From Anisus vortex (taxonomy: Eukaryota > Mollusca > Gastropoda > Planorbidae), in NCBI GenBank assembly GCA_949126835.1, contig OX421497.1:19402409-19466408 (forward strand): a DNA stretch of 64,000 nt, in the 5' to 3' direction. The translations under genes and the position numbers were made by a program. Shown here piece after piece: positions 12,301-24,648 of the stretch. Each line of letters starts with the position of its first letter. The first letter of the stretch is position 1. The notes under the pieces were generated by a model. It had not been told where the DNA came from. It worked only from the letters and a program-made list of their open reading frames with translations, and did not search any database.

Positions 12301-15300
12301 CTTTTAAAAGTTTTTGTTGCATCTACATTTAAGCTAAAGTAGTTGTGCTAACTGACTGATAAGCAGACAATCAACATGATAAAAGTCAAAGCAAAAAAAT
12401 CATGTTCAATTAGCTGTAAAATACATGTTTTTTTAAAATATACATTTTAGATGATTACATTACTAAGAAATTTAGTGAAAGAGATGCTTAAATCTCTATG
12501 ATGTTAAAATAGTAATACTAATTCTAACATTTGATGCATATGATTTGGGTTGCATCATTGATAGAAATAATAAATCAACTATATAGTTTTAAAGCTTTAA
12601 TACACAATCCACACCAACATTATAAACACAGTAGTAATATAAGATGGTTCATAACCATACATTATAGGATGTCAATTTTTTTAAAACTCAATGCGCATAA
12701 TATTTTGACTTTAAGGATTTGTAAACTTAGTAGGCCTATCTTTATACAATTCTTACCATGCATATTAAAACATTCATCCATTTTTTACATTTCTAAATAT
12801 ATATTTTCATTGAGCATGATAAGCATTAAATAATTTTTTTTTTAATGTACTGAATACTTTATTATTATAAATATTACTGTATATTTTTACATTGGTTTTT
12901 TAAAGTTGTATGTACAAAAAAAAAAAATTATATTATTGTTTCACTCAATTATTGAATTGCTTAATTCCCCATTCAATCTCTGGTTACAATTTTGTACCGG
13001 TATTTGTTTATATTTTTGCTTTATAAGAGACATTAGTATATATAGTCTTCTTCTATTTTGTGTGTGTGCATCAGTTGTCTAATCTTTGCATAAAGCAGTT
13101 AAATAGCTAACATAGGCTACCTATTGTTTTTTTTTTTTATGAGGTCAGAGTTCATAGTTGAAATTTATAGAGCCAAAGTTAGTTCTTGCATATCTTATTG
13201 AAACTGAAAAACATATCAAGTACAGTAAAATTAAAGCTATTCTAATTTTTTTAAAAATTTCATTTGGCCATAAAAATTTCATTTTTTTTCAAAAATGTTG
13301 AAAACATTTACCAGTAATTAGGGGTGTATAGAAAGAATTTTATATGTCAGTATATAGATCTAAGTATTATATTTCAAAAAGATCTTATTATTTAAATAAC
13401 ATCAAAGTATTATTTTGAATAGCATATAACTGAAAAACCATTTACATAGTAGCTATAATGGGGCACAGTAGTCTAGCAGAAGCCTGTTGGGATTGAAGAC
13501 TGAAGGTACTGAATCCAGGAAGAAGCCAGGAATTTTTCCCATATGCTGAAGGGTGACCCTTAGTCTATCCAGGTCTGATGGGAAAAAAAAAGGTGTGACT
13601 GCGAGCCTCTTGCTGGCCACACTATCCCCTTCTACGCCATGGCTAAAGAAACTTATAAATGCTTATTTATATGCCCCATGAAGCAACATAGTCTAAAAGG
13701 GATAGTTAAGGCTCTACTTTACTTTTGTTAATATTTAGGCAAGTTCTTTTGTACTAAATATTAATAAATTAAATGGTTTTCACATCCTCATTTCATACAA
13801 CCTTTAATTGTTCAATTTAAAATTTGCAGATAAAGTATGTCAATGATGCCTTTCCTGGCAACAATGGTAGCATATTGATCATGTGTATTGCAATAACATC
13901 TGGCGTTGCCAGGGTGGCCTGTGGCAAACTGGCTGATTTCAAATGGGTCAACAGAGTTCGGCTGCAGCAGGCGGCGTTTGCTGTAATGGGCATTGTCACT
14001 TTGTGCATCCCATTCTCTGCCAGCTTTGGAGGTCTCATTGCAATATGTTTAATTATTGGCATTTGTGATGGTATCTTTATTTGCCTGCTGGGCCCCATTG
14101 CCTTTGACTTGGTCGGAGAAAGGAGTGCCTCTCAAGCTCTAGGATTTTTGTTGGGCATTTTTTCAATACCAATGACAGTAGGGCCACCATTTGCAGGTAG
14201 GTTTAAATCCACAAAGAAAGAAAATTGTTTAGTTTTAGTGCTATCAAACCTTTATTTATACTATACAAATTCTTGTAATTTGTTCTGCTATTGTACTATT
14301 AATGTGTAAGTAGATCTCAGTGTTTTAGTCATTTTGTTTTTCATTTGTATTTATGTTTAATAATCAAAATTTTTTTTTTTGGAGCCTTTAAGCTTTTAAA
14401 ATAAGTCTCATCATAAAACACTAGTAAAGGTTAAGTTTGAAAAGAAAGGATAAGTCCACTAAACTTAGAATGAGAAAATATCCAGTTTTAAAGTGTTTAT
14501 ATTTGTTGTGACATGAGAAAAAGACCTTTAAAGTACTATTATTTACAATATTGTTGCTATTAAGTAGTTTTAAGCTTTATACAATTTAACAAATTTAAAC
14601 AAAATGAAAAGGTAGCTTCGTTTTACAAGTAATTGTGACCAAATAATCTTGTCTTTCTTTACATATGTTGGCTTTACTGTGTGTTTGTATTGACACTGTA
14701 TAATATTAATACATAAACAAAATATATTTTTAATCTTTTACAGGTCTGCTGTATGATCACTTAGGTACTTATAACATAGCTTTCCACATAGCTGGCTGTC
14801 CACCAATAATTGGAGCAATAATTATGTTCTTTATTCCCAGAACTAAACCAGTAAGTCCATCACTTATCTTTTACATTAGAAATACTCTAAAAAATAAAAA
14901 TAAATAAGTTTAGCCTACTATTTAATAGTTTAAAAAATATCAAATGACCTTGTATCATATTACTGTACCTACATTAAAGAGTATTTTTTATATATATTTT
15001 TTATAAAATGTTAATAAATTTTGTTACATAGCCATTTTCCATAGATTATTTTAGAAATTAATGATAATAAATTTCATTTTAGAATGTTCCAGCAGTGACT
15101 TCCATTGAAGAGTTTGCTGCTGTATCTTGTCATGATATTTACCACAGTAAATTAGCCATAGGTAGGAACTACAAAAATATTTTTTTTATAGAAATATATT
15201 TTTATTTGAACAGACTTATATGTTGCAGATGCTCCTACTATATAGCAGATTTTTACAGCCTACGCTTATCCACTTGAGTATTTGATTTTCCTGATTGTTC

Positions 15301-16635
15301 AGATAACCCATTTAATGCTTGTGTGCCGTTTGGGAAGAAAGAGAGCTTATAATTATACGCTTTTAACCTTGCATATTTCAGCAGAAAAGTGTTTCTATCT
15401 CTACATCTATCTGATTATTTTAATAGATTATTGTTGTGTTGTATTACTAAGTTCATGTGTCAAGCGTGAAGGGTTTGATTTGTATAATTCATTTATGACC
15501 AAGATTGGTGTAATTACCGGTAATTTTCTTTCTCTTCTAGCAATTATGGGATATTATTTTACTACTAATTCAGCTATGAATAGGTTGTAGAGACATGAAT
15601 GCACACAGAAATTACTTACAATAGGATTTTATCAAATTTACTTCCATTAAAAACAATTATTATACCTGTTAATATATAACTTGAATAAGCATTTAGGTTA
15701 AGGCAAATTATAACATAATTACAATAAAAAAAAAAGGGTAGACCTAGAACTATATAATAATCTTGAAACAATTCAACCCTTTCTCCATTGTGTTAATAAT
15801 GTTATTTAGGCCCTATTATTGAGTTAAGCAATATGAACAAATATTTTTTTTAAAGACATAATTCCCCATGCAGTAGTTAAAGTTTAAATAAATATAAGAT
15901 AATCAATATTTTCTATTAACTTAAAATAGGGCCTATAGAGTAGCCTGCCTTGATTTTATTATAAATGAATTATTAAATCATGATATTATATCTATGTTAA
16001 TGAAGTCATAGAAATGAACATTTTATAGAATTGTAACTAGAATATAGCATAAAACTAAAATGCTAATTAGCTTCAGTTGTGATCTATGCTATATTATTTA
16101 CCTATCAATAAAAGAAAACATTTAAAAAAAAAAAAGAACAAATTTAGAGAAAAAATTGTTGTGCCTATAATTAATTTGTTACCACTGAATACTGCAAACT
16201 AACAAGTATAACACCATTAGTCACTCATTAAGCTACAAATTATTTTTAGAAACAATTCCTCTTTCTTTAACAATTTTAAATAGAAGTTTTGCTTTGCTTT
16301 TTTTATAGGACTGCCAACAATCAGTTTTCAGACAGTTTTTATATTTCATATCCAAATCCAAAAAAAGAATTATTTTTGTTCCAATTTCAGAAACTACAAT
16401 AGATCCACCAAAGGTCAGTTGTGTAACTCCTGAAGTAGTTATTATTGAAGAAATGGATGATTTAGAACAGCTCAGAGCGTCTGATGGGACAATAATTAAT
16501 AACAATGCAACATTAGAGCTACGACTTTCAGGGGATAGCAGGGAAGGTTTTCATGGGAGTGAAAATACAGATTCTGATGAACAACAAGATAATGAACCCA
16601 TGTTGCCAATTCAAGAAACTAATGCATCTGTTTAA
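9309..16635 (+). CDS. Monocarboxylate transporter-like protein (SLC16/MCT family), six coding exons
   Basis: Predicted proton-linked or facilitative carrier of small monocarboxylates or related solutes in a cell membrane (MFS fold, 12 helices expected). Exons by frame and GT/AG: 9309-9567, 9971-10590, 13830-14196, 14744-14850, 15083-15161, 16391-16635; 1677 nt, 558 residues, and all phases match. The family signature DGGWGWVV lies at about residues 39-46, just before helix 1. The second MCT signature is visible as [13 protein letters not shown] in exon 2 (helix 5), followed by hydrophobic helices, a long loop after helix 6 beginning [13 protein letters not shown], and helices 7-12 in exons 2-4. 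Exons 5-6 give a polar acidic C-terminal tail. ATG 9309 is chosen because it opens the frame of exon 1; a possible acceptor at 9294/9295 suggests a spliced 5' UTR. Which MCT subtype or substrate it is cannot be told from sequence alone. Confidence 0.93.
11056..11226 (+). repeat. Three-copy ~55-bp tandem repeat in MCT intron 2
   Basis: Each copy has an (AG)n run followed by 'attaatgttgcatgttgata' and 'cacttgccttattctgttcc'. The (AG)n part varies in length. Confidence 0.9.
12118..12265 (+). pseudogene. Decayed duplicate of part of MCT exon 2, inside intron 2
   Basis: This stretch aligns by eye with exon 2 of the transporter (about 10131-10272). Shared blocks include 'ttattgc.ggcctgg', 'gctttctc.tatgc.ccctc', 'gtcaat' and 'tatccgtcttcacaatt' with single-base changes. 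It carries small indels and an in-frame stop after the 'atcatcttaagt' segment, has no usable splice sites that I can see, and sits about 1.5 kb downstream of the real exon in the same orientation. It is either a local tandem duplication or the relic of an alternative exon 2. Confidence 0.85.
13458..13720 (+). mobile_element. tRNA-like SINE in MCT intron 2
   Basis: The head 'gcacagtagtctagcagaag' fits an RNA polymerase III A box (TAGTCTAGCAG). A B-box-like 'ggtactgaatcc' follows about 45 nt later. The 3' tail 'ccccatgaagcaacatag' is shared (reverse complement) with the element at 22228-22437. Confidence 0.7.
15226..15395 (+). repeat. Dispersed repeat, copy in MCT intron 5
   Basis: Starts cagatgctcctactatatag and shares this opening plus 'cctacgcttatcc' and 'gggaagaaagag' with 36281-36345 and 43867-44095. 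Family unknown. Confidence 0.55.
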
Positions 16636-16862
16636 AATACAGAAATACAGTCTTGTACTCTATTGCATTTTAATTGAAAGTTTTTATGTTATAAATCTGC
16701 ACTAACTTATATCAATTTGATTGTATATATTTAACCTTTTTTTTACAAAGCCAACTTGGTTAGATTAAGTTAAAGTTGTATTTTAGTGTTTTTTTTATGA
16801 TTTCTATTGTAATATTGTCAAACAATCATAATGTTTCATTTAATTTTATCACAAACTATTTG

Positions 16863-16960
16863 AACTACTGTTTTGAAAGCAGAAGTGATGAATGACTTAT
16901 TCAATTACGTTTAAACTACTGTTTTGAAAGCAGAAGTGATGAATGACTTATTCAATTATG
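16863..16960 (+). repeat. Two-copy ~50-bp tandem duplication in the MCT 3' UTR
   Basis: The segment 'actactgttttgaaagcag' plus its following 'aagtgatgaatgacttattc' occurs twice, back to back, with almost no difference. This points to a recent local duplication. Confidence 0.85.
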
Positions 16961-17310
16961 TGTCATTGCAAACATTATAGAATTATAGATGTTAGTAGGA
17001 TTTGGTATGCTCTTTTTAAATATTGTGCTTTTAGCTTAATCATCAAGGCTATATGCAGCTACCTATTATGTTATCTGTTTGGATGTGAGTAAATTTAGAA
17101 GCCTATGAAGCCAAATGTATAATCAAGACAATTTGTTTCCATGAAATTGATAAGAAAATGATAACTGTTATGTTAATGAGAACCTTCCATTTGTTTTCTT
17201 TCTTCATCCAGCAACATCTGTGTTTTTATTTATTGTTTTTTTAGGAATTATTTCTTTTGTTGTTTTAAATCTATGTAAGCTCATTCCAGTTTATTGTAAA
17301 TAATAGTTGA

Positions 17311-17316
17311 AATAAA
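17311..17316 (+). promoter_or_regulatory. Probable polyadenylation signal of the MCT gene
   Basis: AATAAA lies about 675 nt downstream of the stop codon at 16633-16635, before the LINE remnant at 17.4 kb. The intervening 3' UTR holds a roughly 50-bp tandem duplication (about 16863-16910 and 16913-16960). Confidence 0.5.
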
Positions 17317-17417
17317 TCTGAAGTATTTAAAACTAAATGCCTTAGGGTGAATACATCAGTGAAAATACTCCAAGGCTTCCAGAACATCACAATAGCACCC
17401 ATTATTTTTAGCTAGAG

Positions 17418-17860
17418 TATATATTGGCTTGGCCATGTTTCCAGGATGGAGGATGGGCGAATCACAAAAGACCTGCTATATGCTGAGCTCGCTGAAGGCA
17501 AGAGAGCTACTGGCCGCCCCTCACTCAGGTTCAAGGACATCTGCAAGCGTAACCTAAAGTGTAAAGATGTAGAGATCGGAAACTGGAAGAACCTGGCTCA
17601 GAACAGAAGTAGTTGGAGACGTACTCTACACACCGGTACAAATGCTGCAGAGGGCAAACTTTGTCTTATAGCGGAGGCAAAAAGAGCAGCAAAGAAAAGT
17701 AAAGAACATATGCTGCCCCTGACAAACTCCAACGGCCCCGCTTTCAAGTGCCAGAGATGTAACAGAGACTGTTTCTCAAGGATAGGTCTCCACAGACACA
17801 GCCAGTTCTGCAGGGCTGGCCAAATCACAAGAGCGCAAATCTAATCGTCTTCTGAGACTA
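17418..17860 (+). mobile_element. 5'-truncated non-LTR retrotransposon, 3' coding end with C2H2 finger
   Basis: A 132-codon open segment reads MEDGRITKDLLYAELAEGKR, then ATGRPSLRFKDICKRNLK and a WRRTLHTG segment. It ends in a C2H2-like motif, CQRCNRDCFSRIGLHRHSQF. The order 'RMEDGR-KDLLYGEL-G-R--GRP-LRFKDVCKRD' after a reverse transcriptase domain is typical of LINE tails in molluscs and other invertebrates. The reverse transcriptase itself is absent here. Confidence 0.82.
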
Positions 17861-18501
17861 TGGAGCCAATGATATTGTGAAGACCATTCCGTTTCCAGCT
17901 AAAAATAAGAAAAGCAAATATCGCACTTTAAACAAACTTTAAATGAAGTGGCCCAGTGGCAGTTCAGTATTAAGATCTTTTGACCAAATCTGGACAATTG
18001 TTGAAAAAAAAACAACAGAAAACAGAAAATGGGGCCTTATAAAAAACAACAGATGGACACCAGGAAATGGAGGAATGGACCTTGAAAGATTACTCCACAA
18101 CTCAAGATCATGGCCTATAACTCACAGAATAACCTTTCAGTATATCAGTACATTGTGGATAGTCCCACCTGCTGTGTTTCAAGAGAGAAGAACAAATGTA
18201 GGCCTACCTATGGTCAATTTCCAGATTTGACTTTGATTGTAATTTTATAGTTTAATGAATTTAGTTTGACATATAATAGTATAAGTCTCTTTGTAACATT
18301 TATTATTGATATTTCAATAATATAACATTAAAAACACAAATTTTTTTATATGAATTTGTATCATGAATAACTATAGATAATGTGATTTACTATTTGTATC
18401 ATACAATTTTACTGAAACAAATATATTTGTTTTTTAAATTAGGAAGTACACATCATTATTTTAATATTAAAAAGGAATTCTTTGATGTTTTTCTGTCAAA
18501 G

Positions 18502-18840
18502 CAAAGACTATATTAAGATGGACCGCTTGCTTTCTGCTATTTGATGCCTCAAATATCTTCTTTTCAGAATTTCTGATCGCACCAAATCCTCTAGACTTCT
18601 GGTCTAGTAAATTGATAAGATTTTCTCAATGGGAATGTAAGATTAAAATCAAAAGTCATTTGCACTGGAAGTCTTTAGGGAGTCATTAAAGATAGTGCGC
18701 GCACGGAAAAAAAAAGTGTTAACCTCTAAAAATAGTGCAAGTGGTCCAGCTCATTATAGTCTTTGATGTGCACCGGAGAACTTGATGACTTATTGAATGC
18801 GCAAAAATAGAGCAAGCGGTCCATCTTATTATAGTCTTTG
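18502..18840. mobile_element. 339-bp MITE with ~29-bp inverted termini
   Basis: Left terminus CAAAGACTATATTAAGATGG and right terminus (reverse complement) CAAAGACTATAATAAGATGG; both continue ACCGCTTGC. The 7-bp string gtcaaag flanks both sides (18495-18501 and 18841-18847). A second, inner copy of the terminal motif (18735-18765) is present. Confidence 0.82.
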
Positions 18841-21800
18841 GTCAAAGCTAATTCCAACAGTATTGATGTTTTATTTACTATTGAATAGTGGATGTCTTTG
18901 TTGTTGATTTTCTTGTTTGATTATTTTTGTCTTTGTAAAATTGCACACATTTTTATTTTTTCTAAAACTTTAAACATTTTTATTTTTTAAATAAATAATG
19001 ACATGGTCTGAAAGGAATACTTTATATTTTTAATTTTTACCTTTCAATTAAATTATTTCTTAATAAAACAATGCTCTAGTTGCATGTTGTTGGGATTAAA
19101 ACACAAATACTCACACTGGTTTGATAAACAAAGTTTAATGAAGAAATGAAAGCAAACAATCAGACAGATCTAGAAAACAATGCAATGCACCCCTCAGTAC
19201 AATAATTTGTAAAACAATTAACTTTTAAAACTTATTTCTCAAAAATTCAGACATCGACAATCTAAAAATAAAATGGTTTTGTTAGAGTTAGAGTCTGTAT
19301 TACTGTATGGCACGAAGATACATTGACTGCTAGATGGTTAAACATTTTAAAAACTAAATGTAATTCACTAAGAAGCAAAGCAGTAATACATTTTTTGACA
19401 GTCAACAATTTAAAGTTTGTTTGCTATAGTCAATAAAATCCTGGCTAGAATTTCATATACCGGTAAATTGAACTTCAATTCTATAAAGATAAATATGTAA
19501 AAAAAAGATTTGACATTTTGAGATAGTGAAACCTTGAGATAGTGAAACCTTGAGATAGTGAAACCTTTTATCAGAGATTTAAACTTTTTGACATTTTACC
19601 TTAACACTTCTTTTCATGTATTTAATAAATTTGAAATGCCGGTATATCAATCTTCCCTAATCCTAACTTATGGACTATTATTTTCAGTATATAAAAAATA
19701 AAATCCTAAATTCCTCTGTGTGATAAATTATTTCAAGGCTCAGATTCTAATCTGTTTTTTTAGACAGATGTTTTGAAACCAACTTTCCGTGCAAGTGATA
19801 ACTTCTTTTTTAAACAATTCTGGACATTAGCTGCTCAAATGTGAAAATTACTTAGTGACTTTGGTTCAAGCAAGCAATGGAAATGTTTGTACTGGCTGCT
19901 AAAGGTTCTATTTGTCGTGCAACTAATGATGATTCCTAAAATTAGCTCAGCTAATAGAAAAACAAAATATGCAAGAGTAAAAATAAACTCCTTAAAATTG
20001 CAAAAATTTAAAATACATAAGTTTATAATTTTCTATATTTCTATAAAAATAGAACAAGAAAGCCATTAAAAAAAAGCCATTAAGTCAATAATAGTTAGAA
20101 ATGACATTTGCATAATAAAGTAGGAAGGACATTGGTAGATAACAAAGTGTGAAGAATCCATAGTAATCATTTCTTAGGGCATCATCACAACCATAGCAGG
20201 AATTGCCTGTTTCTATAGGACTTCCAAATAATGGTTACTTATTAAAAAACAAAAGTCATTTATCACTTATTAGTCAATAACAAAATTAATGGAAAGTTTC
20301 AGAAAATAATTAATTTTGATAAATGCAGTAATAACTGGCTGGTGCTGAGAAATTTGTGAATGAAACTAATCTATTTAAATCTATTTAATCTATTTAAAAA
20401 ACTTTCTAACAGATAATTTATTTTGTACACAAAATATTCCCATTTTTCTCTTGGTGTGGCTATGCATTTAAAGGGTAAAACTTACAGTTGGCTTTCAATT
20501 TTCAAATGAATCATACAGCATATATTTTTTCTACTGAAAATATAATTTTTAGTACGGTAGGGGGGAAAAAAAATTGTTCAATTATGTTTTCTCATTAGAA
20601 TATTTTTTATCTTAATCTTCTAAACGCCTTAAATAATTTTTTTTACACATTCTATTGAAACTGTGCAATATTTATATAAAAATTTCTAACTACATTATGT
20701 CCTTGCTAGATTTTATATTGGAAAGGGAGGGGGGGGGGGGGGGTAAATGTTTTTTAAGTGGCCTGGCAATATATTCTTCATTGTATTAAAAAAAAGTTTT
20801 TGTAAATGTAGAAAAGTACCAAGAGTGAAATGTGTCAAATTCATTTCCATACAAATTTTGACATAATTTGATGCACAGTAATATTTTCGCGTAAGGTCCA
20901 ATCCTTTACAAAAAAAATATTTTCTTAACAATATTATTTCCTACTGTTTTGGTTTTGAAATTTAAACAAAATGGTACTAAAACTAAAACAATAGCATATA
21001 GCCTAAGTGAAAATATAAAATAAAACAAGAAGTTTCAAGATAAAGAACAGAAAATAAAATCTGCACAATTTTTCATTTAGATCTAGAGTTTCAAATTTCT
21101 ATATTAATCTGAACTTTTAATACAAATTTAATTTTAATACAAAATGGCCTTTTAAATGCATAGAGAACACAATTAAAAGAAACACTTAAAAAATAATCTT
21201 TACATATAAATCAGCCTGATAAATCAATGTATTTAGTAGAAATGTGTAAGAAAATGAATACATGTAGAACATAATCTAACCCTGACCAATTTCTAATCAT
21301 AACAGCTGAACATTTTGACTATAAATGTTTTATTTGCATTCTTCCCTAATTGTGACAGCCTCATGTAATACAACAATGGTGAACGTGATAACTAATGTTG
21401 AGGTGATAATTAATGTCTTGCTACTAATGAAACAATAGAAAAATGAAAACTAAACAGCACTTTCTATAAAATGACTTTTTCATTAAAAAGACAATTGTAA
21501 CAAACAGAATTTAACACTGTAACCGTGGGATACTTTGGAGTAACCATACAATACTTTGGAAAGGTGGACATCTTTTACTTATCTTTATAGTTTGTGATAA
21601 TAAAATGTTTAGTAATTTAAAAGTGTGCACACTGCTAAATCTGAGTTAGTTAGTTTTAAATGAATGGACAGATGGCCCAATGAAAGATATTTCCTTATGT
21701 CCAGGTTTAAAAATATGTTAACACCTAGAACTGTACTTTAAGTAAATGGCCACTCTATACTACATATGCCCTTTCAATAGTAATTTGATTCATGTTTGTG

Positions 21801-22227
21801 AATTATTAAACATATCGGTATACATTCTTTTTAAATATGTTTGAAATCTTGTACAACATTCTAGAAACATCAAGGGAGACAAAGTGTCTCAGATACTTCT
21901 ATTAACTTCTATACACATTCAAACAAAAATTCAGTTCATAGACGGCAAAGGTAATGTATTTGGTCTAAGCCATTCAAACTTGCATATGAAAATCTTGCAG
22001 AGCTATTACAACTATTAGTACTATTTAAGATTCCAGATATTTATGGAATAATAACTAATTTCAAAAATATTACTTATTCCAGTGGTCTAGAATCATTGAC
22101 GATTCTTTTAGTTGGTGTTACTATGAATAACTCAAAGAACCTTTATACCAATACCTAGCTTTCCATAAATGCAGCAGAATTGTAAAAATGTATAAGTAAA
22201 GTATCCTGGCAGATTAAATTGCTTCAT
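18841..22227. other. Intergenic, no gene recognised
   Basis: AT-rich. Contains a short triple repeat 'cttgagatagtgaaac' (about 19520-19566) and a long G-run (about 20729-20743). No reading frame with recognisable content. Confidence 0.6.
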
Positions 22228-22437
22228 AGGGTCGGGGAAGCAGCTTCCGCCAGTTTATGCGGGCCACTGCATACTAGGGGATTGCCAAGCTCACTTTACT
22301 TTACCCAAACTCAAGTCAGGTAACAATCAGAGCTGGGTAGATTCAGGGCAAACCCTTCATACCCGAGAACAAATCCTAGTTTTTACCAGGATTCAAACCC
22401 AGAACCTTCAGTGCGCTTTACATCAGTGTACCATTAG
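22228..22437 (-). mobile_element. tRNA-derived SINE
   Basis: On the minus strand: A-box-like TGGTACACTGA and a canonical B box GGTTTGAATCC. The body contains 'ctacccagctctgattg' and the tail ends 'gaccctatgaagc'. The fragment at 46868-46998 is the same family. Confidence 0.8.
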
Positions 22438-22639
22438 CAGAATTGTAGCCAATCATAAAAAGAAAGTTTTATTGCCAAATAATATCAAATCAAAAATCTT
22501 TTTTTAACTTTATGAGTTTACACAAAGAGCCCTTGGAAATATATCCAATAAATTTAAGTTTGTTTTCTCAATAACACATAATTGTTGCAGGTCATTGTAT
22601 GGGAGTTGCATTTGTTTACATAGTCCGCATTACTCTTAA

Positions 22640-22810
22640 AAAAAATATAAAGTAACAATACTTTTAAAGTAATGATACTTTTGAAGTAACAATACAATTA
22701 AAGAAACCATAAATTTAAAGTAACAATAAATTTAAAGTAACAATAAATTTAAAGTAACAATAAATTTAAAGTAACAATAAATTTAAAGTAACAATAAATT
22801 TAAAGTAACA
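22640..22810 (+). repeat. ~17-bp AT-rich tandem repeat
   Basis: About nine copies of 'aaagtaacaataaattt', the first few divergent. Confidence 0.9.
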
Positions 22811-23343
22811 ACCTTTTGACATTAAGCAATAACATTAGATAATAAAAAATTATTATTAAATCCTTTAGTATGAGAGTGTTTGACTGTTATGCTCTATTCA
22901 TTCTCTAGTGTTTATCAATATATCAACTATCAATATATCAACTATGTCTATATAAATACAAATGTTAACAAGCAAAGAAGTTTTTTTTAGGAAATATCTT
23001 GTTCTTAAACTGACATGTTACAAAAAAAATATTTCAATATTATTATCTATCTATGTTACAAACAAAAATATTTCAATATTATTATCTATCTATGTTACAA
23101 ATAAAAATTTAAACAACTTGATGCTTAAATACATACAATGTAAGTAATTGTACACATCAGAAATAGGGAAACAGTGTCTAAACAATGCTATTTGTCAGAA
23201 ACATTTGTTGTTGACACAAGTACAAATATCAAGTTTTTGCTCTGAAAGATTACAATCTTTAATTAGCACAAAATAGAAATGACAAATAAAGGTTAACTTT
23301 ACTTGGATTCTTTTGTTTTTATCACTGGTCTATAAAAAGAAGG

Positions 23344-23805
23344 CAGGGTTCGTACACAAAAATTGCCTCAAAATTCCAGGAGTTTTCCAGGAGTGTTCCA
23401 GAAGTTTTTCAGGAGTAAATTTTTGGAAAAGCCAAGCTGAGCTCTTTAAAAAAAAAACTCGCTACACAGCTTTTTTTTTGTTTTACGACATTACGGGGAC
23501 TTATAAAACCTACATCCCAAGTTTGGATGGAAAAAAAAAAGATCTAGTAAAAAAAAGAACCTTGGAGTGGCATCACTGGTGTCATCAACGTTTGCGCGCG
23601 GAATTAAAAAGTGACAAACTCCAATAGGTGAAAGTACAATCTAAGAGCAGTGATTACGATTTTTTTTTATGAATAATTAATCTCCCTCGAAAAATAAGGA
23701 GTTTTTAGTATTTTCCCAGGACTAAATGCAGTTTTTCCAGGAGTTTTAAGGTTCTGGAACATAACTTTTGTTTTCCAGGAGTTTCCAGGAGCTGTACGAA
23801 CCCTG
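23344..23805. mobile_element. 462-bp MITE-like element (CAGGGTTCGTAC termini)
   Basis: Ends CAGGGTTCGTACAC and (reverse complement) CAGGGTTCGTACAGC. Both subterminal regions are rich in 'ttccaggagt' repeats in inverted arrangement. The flanks share only a 5-bp gaagg. Confidence 0.78.
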
Positions 23806-24060
23806 GAAGGCTACAATTTTCATACACAGTTTATTATTCCATATAAGCGAGTGATAGGAATAAACTACCTTAAATAGAACATACCTATACAATAAAAAGT
23901 CATAGTCACTTTAAATTTATTTGTAGGTCAGTGTTTAGGATATATATTTATATGTTTATAGATAGGTGAAAATATATAAAAATGGTGGGCACTTTTCTTT
24001 TCCATGTCTAATACATTCTTTTTATAGATCAGTGATTTATATATTGATTGTTTTCTTCAC

Positions 24061-24648
24061 TATTGACAAGTCTTAACGATTATGCATGCATAATAGGTCA
24101 AAAGGAAGAACATTTCCAGTCTTATTCGATCATTTGCTTCAAAACATGTCTGTGTGCTGGTTCTATGAAAATATGTAGAGAATTAAATTTTATTTCATTT
24201 CTAAAAGATGGCGCCAAAATAAAACGATGGATTGTGAACGTCAGATTTGAAGAATCACGGATTTATAATCCCAAACTTATTGATTGATGCGAAATAATTT
24301 GCTTGTTTTTTTTTTTAATTTGTCTCCGCATTGTGTTTTTTTAATTACCAAGGACGCAACTCTTGACTAACTTATTTGATAAACGAAAGCTACATTTAGC
24401 CTAACGCGACTAACACTTTGAATATTAATTATCGCCTACTCACTTTTGATGTTAAAAACTAATTCCTCATAACTAATCTTGTAGCCGTTGTATATTTCTA
24501 AAAGACCAGAACTGGCTGTCGATGTTGAAATCAATTGTCAAACAGCACCAAAAGCAGGGTTTTTGTTTACGAAAATGGTGGTAAATTTCACCGGAAGTTC
24601 ACGATCATTCCAGTTCAAAGGGTCCCACCTAATTAAGACTTGTCAATA
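24061..24648. mobile_element. Candidate 588-bp element with perfect 16-bp inverted ends
   Basis: TATTGACAAGTCTTAA at 24061-24076 is repeated exactly, inverted, at 24633-24648. If the outer TA is the target, this would fit a TA-duplicating (Tc1/mariner-like) MITE. The interior has a short open frame (24048-24287) without recognisable similarity. Confidence 0.5.

Noticed and set aside
17943..18230. 95-codon open frame after the LINE tail as a gene
   Set aside because: No recognisable domain, start context or splice partners; most likely chance or decayed repeat.
24048..24287. 79-codon open frame as a host exon
   Set aside because: It lies across the border of a probable mobile element and resembles nothing known to me.
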